This document shows positions 58,857 through 64,000 of a stretch of 64,000 bases of DNA, piece after piece. Below the pieces are notes generated by a model. It had not been told where the DNA came from. It made no database searches and saw only the letters and a list, made by a program, of their open reading frames with translations. Within the stretch, counting starts at the first letter, position 1, and every line of letters starts with the position of its first letter. The translations under genes and the position numbers were made by a program. Source of the stretch: Cyanobium sp. ATX 6F1 (GTDB taxonomy: Bacteria; Cyanobacteriota; Cyanobacteriia; PCC-6307; Cyanobiaceae); contig NZ_JAGQCS010000001.1 of NCBI RefSeq assembly GCF_024346315.1, positions 248,001 through 312,000 on the forward strand, given 5' to 3'.

Positions 58857-59480
58857 TCAAACCTCCCAGATGGGGGCCAGATCCAACGTCAACCCGGCGA
58901 ACAGCTCGCCGCCCTCCAGCGTGGCGGCGCCGCCCTGGCGCTCGGAGCTGGTGGCGCCAGCACGCCAGATCTCCACGGCCCGTTGCTCGGGAAGCAATAA
59001 CCAACCCAGCTGGGCCCCATTGGCCCGGTAGGTCTCCATCTTCTGGCGCAGGGCGCTGACGCCGCGGCTCCCCTCGTCTGAGGCGCGGGCCAGTTCGACC
59101 ACCAACTCGGGGCAGAGGGGGGCGAAGCCCCGGCGTTGCTCCGGGCTGAGGGCCTGCCAGCGATCCATGCGTACCAAGGAGGCATCGGGGCTCAGCACCG
59201 AGCCGTCCGGCAGGCGGAAGCCGGTGGAGCTGTCGAACCCTTGCCAGCCGCCCGAGGCCTTCGCGAAGCGCTTGAGCTGGAAGCACAGCTCGTTGTTGCG
59301 GGCGCCGGTTTCGCTGCCGGTGGGGGTCATGGCGATCAGCTCGCCATCGGCCGTCAGTTCCAGCACCGCATCGGGATTGGCCTGGCACACCCGCTCAAAC
59401 TGATCGGCATTGAGCCGCAGATCCCACGGCAGCTGCAGAGGTTGCAGAACGGGCCCTGGGCTTGGAGGGGCCAGCGTCAT
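58857..59480 (-). CDS. Uma2-family (DUF820) putative endonuclease
   Basis: A 207-aa protein of the Uma2/DUF820 family, which is greatly expanded in cyanobacteria. The PD-(D/E)xK-like residues appear in SVLSPDASLV and PLCPELVVELARASD. GFRLPDGSV and WLLLPEQRAVEIW are other family marks. Function unknown; a restriction-endonuclease-like fold is established for the family. The gene lies between two copies of a 42-bp repeat, so it may have been inserted or duplicated as a unit. Confidence 0.93.
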   Translation of the reverse strand: MTLAPPSPGPVLQPLQLPWDLRLNADQFERVCQANPDAVLELTADGELIAMTPTGSETGARNNELCFQLKRFAKASGGWQGFDSSTGFRLPDGSVLSPDASLVRMDRWQALSPEQRRGFAPLCPELVVELARASDEGSRGVSALRQKMETYRANGAQLGWLLLPEQRAVEIWRAGATSSERQGGAATLEGGELFAGLTLDLAPIWEV

Positions 59481-59531
59481 GAACCATCCGCCTGGTGACC
59501 TTCAGGCTACCGACGTCATCAGGGCCGCCAG

Positions 59532-59573
59532 ATCCGCCGCCTTTTTGGAGTTTCCACTTCCAATTCTGCCGGT
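59532..59573. repeat. 42-bp direct repeat, right copy
   Basis: Same as 58727-58768. It lies between the Uma2 start codon (51 bp away) and the MNT stop (42 bp away). Confidence 0.93.
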
Positions 59574-59615
59574 GCCGCCAGCCCTGCCCATGCCGCTGGA
59601 GCGACGGCTTCAACG

Positions 59616-59978
59616 TCAGAGCGGAATCAGCCAGCGCGTTTCCGTGCCGAGAACCTGGGCCAGGCGCGGGTTCCATTGGGGCAAGGTGTCCCATTCCTGG
59701 CGTGAGTACACCAGCAGATCCGTCGCCAGTGGCAGAGGGGCGGTATCCCAGCGCCGCAACCGCTCCCAAATCGGCAACTCACAGCTCTCGAGCACGAGTA
59801 CCAGATCCAGGTCGCTGCCCACACCGGCATCGCCGCGTCCGTAGGAGCCAAACACTCCCACCGCCTGCAGATCGCTGTGGTCCGCGGCCTGCTGCCGCGC
59901 CCAGCGCTCCGCCTGGGCCAGCACCTCAGCCGCGCTCGGCCAGCGCAGCACGGATCCAGTCGACGACAGCGCGGGCAT
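59616..59978 (-). CDS. MNT nucleotidyltransferase (MNT/HEPN pair)
   Basis: A 120-aa protein with AVGVFGSYGRGDAGVGSDLD then LVLV, the GS...DxD signature of minimal nucleotidyltransferases. In studied MntA/HepT pairs the MNT protein transfers AMP to the HEPN protein and silences it. Its start lies 53 bases inside the HEPN gene, so the genes overlap in different frames. ATG 59978 is chosen. A fragment of the same 3' region occurs 0.8 kb downstream. Confidence 0.88.
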   Translation of the reverse strand: MPALSSTGSVLRWPSAAEVLAQAERWARQQAADHSDLQAVGVFGSYGRGDAGVGSDLDLVLVLESCELPIWERLRRWDTAPLPLATDLLVYSRQEWDTLPQWNPRLAQVLGTETRWLIPL

Positions 59979-60336
59979 GGAACAACGCTTGTTCACTCTG
60001 TAGTTTGCCAAAATGTTCACCGGGTGTGCCGTCCGGATAGCTGTCGGGATAGCGCGTCGGGATGTAGAAGCCATCCAACAGGCGCAGGCGATCTTCAAGC
60101 CCATCCGGGGGGGCCGGCCGCCAGGCTTCCTGCGCAGGCACCAACGACCAGAGCCGCGTGAGGGTGTGCCCCCAGGCCTGTTGATCGAGGGCCAGGTTGA
60201 GAGCCTTCAGCGCCTTCTCCGTGGCCTGGTGGGCCGCGAAGCAAGCCCACTCATGACGTTCGGCCTCCATCGAGGACTGGGCCTGCTCCAGGTCTCGTCC
60301 GGCCTGTTGGAGCCAATCGCCTGCCCGTGATCCCAT
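59926..60336 (-). CDS. HEPN-domain protein (MNT/HEPN pair)
   Basis: A 136-aa HEPN protein: WLQQAGRDLEQAQSSMEAER, then CFAAHQATEKALKALNLALD and WGHTLTRLWSLVP. This is the type that pairs with MNT genes. No clear Rx4-6H ribonuclease motif was found, so it may not be a nuclease. Ends with ALFHARAVVDWIRAALAERG. It lies upstream of and overlaps the MNT gene, and 11 bases from the lepA stop. Confidence 0.85.
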   Translation of the reverse strand: MGSRAGDWLQQAGRDLEQAQSSMEAERHEWACFAAHQATEKALKALNLALDQQAWGHTLTRLWSLVPAQEAWRPAPPDGLEDRLRLLDGFYIPTRYPDSYPDGTPGEHFGKLQSEQALFHARAVVDWIRAALAERG

Positions 60337-60347
60337 CGATCAATCCA

Positions 60348-62156
60348 TCACTGGTTCAACTTCAGCACCGCCATGAACGCCTCCTGGGGCACGTCCACCT
60401 TGCCCATCGCCTTCATGCGTTTCTTGCCCTTGGCCTGCTTCGACAGCAGCTTTTTTTTGCGGCTGATGTCGCCGCCGTAGCACTTGGCGAGCACGTCTTT
60501 GCGGATCGCGCTGATGCTTTCGGAAGCGATGATGCGGCTGCCGATCGAGGCCTGGATCGGAATCTTGAACTGCTGGCGCGGGATCAGTTCCTTGAGCTTC
60601 TCCACCAGCCCCTTGCCCACGTTGTAGGCCTTGTCGCGGTGCACGATCGTGGTGAGCGGATCGGCCTTCTCGGCGTTGATCAGCACATCGAGGCGCACCA
60701 GTTCGTTCCTGCGGTAGCCGATCAGGCTGTACTCCATCGAGGCGTAGCCCTTGGTGCGGCTCTTCATCTGATCGAAGAAATCGGTCACCACCTCCGCCAG
60801 CGGCATCTCGTAGTGCAGCGTCACCCGCTCCGGGGTGATGTATTTCATGTCGATGAACTCGCCCCGGCGCTCCTGGCACAGCTCCATCAGCGCCCCGTTG
60901 TAGGTGTTGGGGGTGTAGATCTCGAGCTTCACGTAGGGCTCTTCGATCGATTCGCGTTGCTGTGGATCGGGCAGGGTCGCCGGGTTGTCCACCAGCATCG
61001 TGGAGCCATCGATCATGTTCACCTGGTAGATCACCGACGGCGCCGTCACGATCAGATCCAGGTCGTATTCGCGCTCCAGGCGCTCCTGCACGATCTCCAT
61101 GTGCAGCAGCCCCAGAAAACCACAGCGGAACCCGAAGCCCATGGCGCTGCTGGTTTCGGGCTCGTATTTCAGCGCCGCATCGGAGAGTTGCAGTCGATCG
61201 AGCGCCTCGCGCAGATCCGGGTACTGGTCGGCGTCGGTGGGGAACAGGCCGCAGAACACCATCGGCTTGGCCTCGGCGTAGCCCGGCAGGGGCGCATCGG
61301 CCGGATCGGCCAGCAGAGTGATCGTGTCGCCCACGCGGGCATCGGCCACCGCCTTGATCGAGGCCGCCAGGTAGCCCACCTCACCGGCATGGAGGCTCTC
61401 CACCTGGCGCTGATCCGGCGCCATCACCCCCACCTCATCGAGCTCGACGGTCTTGCCGCTGGCCATCAGCAGCACCTTGTCTTTGCGGGCGATCCGTCCG
61501 CTGATCACCCGGAAGTAAACGATCACCCCCCGGTAGGCGTCGTAGTAGGAATCGAAGATCAGCGCCCGCAGCGGTTCATTCACCCGATCGGGCGGCGGCG
61601 GCACCCGGTCGACCACCGCCTGCAGGATCTCGGGGATTCCCAGGCCCGTCTTGGCGGAGCAGGGGATCGCATTCGAGGTGTCGAGGCCGATGATCGACTC
61701 GATCTCCTCGCTGATGCGCGCTGGATCAGCTCCGGGCAGGTCGATCTTGTTGAGCACCGGGATGATCTCCAGATCGTTCCCCATCGCCAGATACACGTTC
61801 GCCAGGGTCTGGGCCTCCACCCCCTGGCTGGCATCCACCACCAGCAACGCCCCCTCGCAGGCCTGCAGCGAGCGGCTCACCTCGTAGGAGAAATCGACGT
61901 GGCCGGGGGTGTCGATCAGGTTGAGGATGTACACCTCGCCATCGGCGGCGGTGTACTCCATCCGCGCCGCCTGGAGCTTGATCGTGATGCCGCGCTCGCG
62001 CTCCAGCTCCATGTTGTCGAGGAACTGGGCCTGCATGTCCCGCGCCGCCACGGTGCCGGTGGCCTGCAGCAGCCGGTCGGCCAGGGTCGATTTGCCGTGG
62101 TCGATGTGGGCAATGATGCAGAAATTGCGGATCCGTGAAACGGGAACGTCGGTCAT
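60348..62156 (-). CDS. lepA: Elongation factor 4 (LepA)
   Basis: A 602-aa translational GTPase that acts on stalled or mis-translocated ribosomes. G1 is [15 protein letters not shown], switch [14 protein letters not shown]3 DTPGHVDF, G4 [10 protein letters not shown]. The LepA-specific C-terminal domain includes [20 protein letters not shown] and [19 protein letters not shown]. Length and ends are standard. The start ATG 62156 gives [14 protein letters not shown]. Confidence 0.98.
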   Translation of the reverse strand: MTDVPVSRIRNFCIIAHIDHGKSTLADRLLQATGTVAARDMQAQFLDNMELERERGITIKLQAARMEYTAADGEVYILNLIDTPGHVDFSYEVSRSLQACEGALLVVDASQGVEAQTLANVYLAMGNDLEIIPVLNKIDLPGADPARISEEIESIIGLDTSNAIPCSAKTGLGIPEILQAVVDRVPPPPDRVNEPLRALIFDSYYDAYRGVIVYFRVISGRIARKDKVLLMASGKTVELDEVGVMAPDQRQVESLHAGEVGYLAASIKAVADARVGDTITLLADPADAPLPGYAEAKPMVFCGLFPTDADQYPDLREALDRLQLSDAALKYEPETSSAMGFGFRCGFLGLLHMEIVQERLEREYDLDLIVTAPSVIYQVNMIDGSTMLVDNPATLPDPQQRESIEEPYVKLEIYTPNTYNGALMELCQERRGEFIDMKYITPERVTLHYEMPLAEVVTDFFDQMKSRTKGYASMEYSLIGYRRNELVRLDVLINAEKADPLTTIVHRDKAYNVGKGLVEKLKELIPRQQFKIPIQASIGSRIIASESISAIRKDVLAKCYGGDISRKKKLLSKQAKGKKRMKAMGKVDVPQEAFMAVLKLNQ

Positions 62157-62242
62157 CGCGCCTTGAAAGCCCGCTCAGGGAAACCAGTGGGGCCGATCCT
62201 AGGAATCAGAGGGCTAGTCCCCAGCACCTGGCCCACCTAGGC

Positions 62243-62422
62243 GTGACCCTGACCCTGATCCAGTCCGGTTCGATTTCCACCGCCGCCGCCGCTCGCCTCG
62301 CCGACCTGCCGCTGCCCCGCTTCCTGGAGCTGCTCTCCAACCTGAAGCTTCCCCTTTGCTCCAGCGATCCGGCCGACACGCGCTCCGATCTGGAGGCCGC
62401 CCGGCGCGGGCTCGGCCTGTAG
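62243..62422 (+). CDS. Short UPF0175-like protein
   Basis: A 59-residue frame from GTG 62243. The segment [20 protein letters not shown] then [16 protein letters not shown] resembles the C-terminal HTH of UPF0175 antitoxins (G.ISLG.AAELAG.....FLELL...G.P). The N-terminal half of the family is missing, so it is either a short form or a remnant. No toxin gene adjoins it. Confidence 0.5.
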   Translation: MTLTLIQSGSISTAAAARLADLPLPRFLELLSNLKLPLCSSDPADTRSDLEAARRGLGL

Positions 62423-62583
62423 GCCCCTGCCTGCAACGGTTGCCCCCAGCTCCAACGCTTGATTCAGCGGTCAGCGCCGGTTCTGCGGGCGTTGAACGAG
62501 CGCTGAAGGCGAAGCGAGCTCCCAGGCCCATCCGTCAGCCATGGAGGTGCCTCCCTAAGCTCAGTCCATCGCGCCAAATTCCC

Positions 62584-62841
62584 ATGAGCACCGAAACCGT
62601 TAACGACCCCCGCGCGCTCACGATCGAGAACGTCGAGCGGGTGCTCGATGAGTTGCGCCCCTACCTGATGGCCGATGGCGGCAACGTCGAGATCGTCGAG
62701 ATCGACGGCCCGATCGTGAAGGTGCGCCTCCAGGGCGCCTGCGGCACCTGCCCCAGCAGCACCATGACCCTCAAGATGGGCATCGAGCGCAAGCTGCGCG
62801 AGGAAATCCCCGAAGTGAACGAAGTCGTTCAGGTGCTCTGA
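62584..62841 (+). CDS. NifU-like Fe-S scaffold protein (Nfu)
   Basis: An 85-aa protein made of the NifU C-terminal domain. The N-terminus [21 protein letters not shown] and the cluster-binding [17 protein letters not shown] (CxxC) are typical. In cyanobacteria this Nfu is the main scaffold feeding [4Fe-4S] clusters to photosystem I. The ATG at 62584 gives the expected length. serS starts 59 bases after its stop. Confidence 0.95.
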   Translation: MSTETVNDPRALTIENVERVLDELRPYLMADGGNVEIVEIDGPIVKVRLQGACGTCPSSTMTLKMGIERKLREEIPEVNEVVQVL

Positions 62842-62900
62842 AGCCCTGCGGCCCAGCAAGGGCAGCCCCGTAAGCTCCCCTTTCCCCTGCCGCCTGCCCC

Positions 62901-64000
62901 GTGCTGGATCAGCGCCTGGTGCGCCAGAACCCTGAGCTGGTGGTGGAGCAGCTGGGGCGCCGCGGCCTCAAGCTCGATCTCACCGGCCTGCAGCTGATCG
63001 CCCAGCAGCAGCGCGACCTCGAAGAGCGCCTCAGCAGCCTCCAGGCCGAAGGCAACCGTGTGGGCAAGGAGGTGGGCCAGCGCATCCAGGCCGGCGCCGC
63101 GCCGACTGGCCCTGAAGTGAAGGAACTGCGCGAGCAGGGCAACCGGCTCAAACAGCAGGTCTCCGTGCTTGATGAGGAGGAGAAAACCCTCAGCGCCCGC
63201 CTGCGCGAGCAACTGCTGGGCCTGCCGAACCTGCCCTCGGCCCTCAGCCCCGAAGGCGTCAGCGAAGCCGACAACGTGGAGGTCAAGCGCTGGGGCAAAC
63301 CCCGGATCGAAGCGGGCCTGCTGGAGCACGGCGCCATCGCCGAACGGCTCGGCCTGCTCGACACCGAGCGCTCGGTGCGCATCGCCCAGAGCCGCTTCGT
63401 CACCCTCCTGGGCCAGGGGGCGCGGCTGGAGCGGGCGCTCATCAATTTCATGATCGACCTACACGCGCGCAAGGGCTACCGCGAAGTGCTGCCGCCGATC
63501 CTGGTGAATTCCGCCAGCCTCACGGGTTCCGGCCAGCTGCCCAAGTTCGCCGAGGAAAGCTTCCGCTGCGCCGACGACGACCTCTGGCTCACCCCCACCG
63601 CCGAGGTGCCGGTCACCGCGTTGCACCGCGACGAGATCATCCCGGCCGAGCAGCTGCCATTGCGGTATGTCGCCTTCACCCCCTGCTTCCGGCGCGAGGC
63701 CGGCTCCTACGGCCGCGACACCAAGGGCCTGATCCGTCTGCACCAGTTCCACAAGGTTGAGCTGTATTGGTTCAGCCATCCCGAGCACTCAGACGCCGCC
63801 CACGAGCAGCTCACCGGCGATGCCGAGGCGGTGCTCGAAGCCCTGGAGTTGCCCTACCGCCGCATCGAGCTCTGCACGGGCGATCTGGGCTTCTCCGCCG
63901 CCCGCACCTTCGATCTGGAGGTCTGGCTGGCGGGGGCGGGCACCTACCGGGAGATCTCCAGCTGCAGCACCTGCGCCGACTTCCAGGCCCGCCGCTCCGC
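62901..64000 (+). CDS. serS: Seryl-tRNA synthetase, 3' end outside the window
   Basis: The first ~366 of about 425 residues. A GTG start gives VLDQRLVRQNPELVVEQLGR, then the long antiparallel coiled-coil arm (LIAQQQRDLEERLSSLQAEG and onward) that holds the tRNA-Ser long variable arm. Class II motif 1 is near KGYREVLPPILVNSASL and motif 2 is FTPCFRREAGSYGRDTKGL. The TAEVPVTALHRDEI segment contacts the substrate serine. The gene runs off the right edge, with motif 3 missing. Confidence 0.97.
   Translation, partial: MLDQRLVRQNPELVVEQLGRRGLKLDLTGLQLIAQQQRDLEERLSSLQAEGNRVGKEVGQRIQAGAAPTGPEVKELREQGNRLKQQVSVLDEEEKTLSARLREQLLGLPNLPSALSPEGVSEADNVEVKRWGKPRIEAGLLEHGAIAERLGLLDTERSVRIAQSRFVTLLGQGARLERALINFMIDLHARKGYREVLPPILVNSASLTGSGQLPKFAEESFRCADDDLWLTPTAEVPVTALHRDEIIPAEQLPLRYVAFTPCFRREAGSYGRDTKGLIRLHQFHKVELYWFSHPEHSDAAHEQLTGDAEAVLEALELPYRRIELCTGDLGFSAARTFDLEVWLAGAGTYREISSCSTCADFQARRS

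Noticed and set aside
58727-59573. A CRISPR-like arrangement from the repeated 42-mers
   Set aside because: There are only two copies about 805 bp apart with a gene between. No array is seen anywhere in the window.
60327-62138. A 603-codon plus-strand frame covering almost all of lepA
   Set aside because: It is the mirror of a highly conserved GC-rich gene. Its translation is His/Leu/Arg-rich with no domain, so it is a composition artefact.

Overview
The window looks like the chromosome of a high-GC picocyanobacterium of the Synechococcus/Cyanobium type. The evidence is chlorophyll synthase (chlG), a DUF2862 protein typical of cyanobacteria, a UbiE/MenG quinone methyltransferase, copies of the cyanobacterial HIP1 octamer GCGATCGC (for example 2709-2716, 5861-5868, 34916-34923), and densely packed genes with frequent GTG/TTG starts and 4-base overlaps. 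No rRNA genes and no CRISPR array were seen.

Layout. (1) 1-13.6 kb is core genome: tRNA-Ser(CGA), comEC, a LysM lipoprotein, glyQ, an EAL phosphodiesterase, ubiE/menG, hisF, DUF2862, chlG, a class A penicillin-binding protein, rsmB, an alkyltransferase-like protein and trmH. (2) 13.6-18.5 kb is a toxin-antitoxin pile-up next to trmH. It has two Xre/RES modules, a Phd/VapC and an AbrB/VapC module, plus decayed pieces of vapC, trmH, relE and perhaps a UPF0175 antitoxin. (3) 18.6-38.7 kb is a surface-carbohydrate locus. rfbF, rfbG and rfbH (CDP-6-deoxy/3,6-dideoxyhexose route) are GC-rich and are interrupted by a small two-gene cassette. An AT-rich island (about 22.5-34 kb) follows. It carries a NeuB-type synthase, a KdsC-like phosphatase and a GtrB/GtrA pair on the plus strand. 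On the minus strand is a coupled cassette of a TPP enzyme, three SDRs, a TIM-barrel isomerase, an FkbM methyltransferase and an epimerase. gmhA, two polytopic or membrane-anchored proteins and an OGT/SPINDLY-like TPR glycosyltransferase complete the locus.

(4) 38.7-49.9 kb is a rearranged region. It holds a PilA-like pilin, a second TPR glycosyltransferase, an orphan OppC-type permease, two response regulators and a histidine kinase. An AT-rich pyrF lies between the kinase and a truncated copy of that kinase. Transposase and glycosyltransferase remnants lie in long non-coding stretches. (5) 49.9-57.5 kb holds a methyltransferase and two convergent minor-pilin operons: five genes rightward (pilin-like proteins plus a lipoprotein) and four genes leftward. 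(6) 57.5-60.3 kb is a second small accessory block: a DUF4143 ATPase, a Uma2 nuclease bracketed by 42-bp direct repeats, and an MNT/HEPN pair. (7) 60.3-64 kb returns to core genes: lepA, an Nfu-type Fe-S scaffold and serS, which is cut by the window edge.

The genes of regions 3-5 fit a common theme of making an unusual sugar, moving it across the membrane on a lipid carrier and displaying it on the cell surface or on type IV pili. That link is inference. The strongest candidates for undescribed biology are the TPP/SDR/isomerase cassette beside rfbFGH, the two-gene cassette inside the rfb operon, and the toxin-antitoxin pile-up with repeated trmH fragments.
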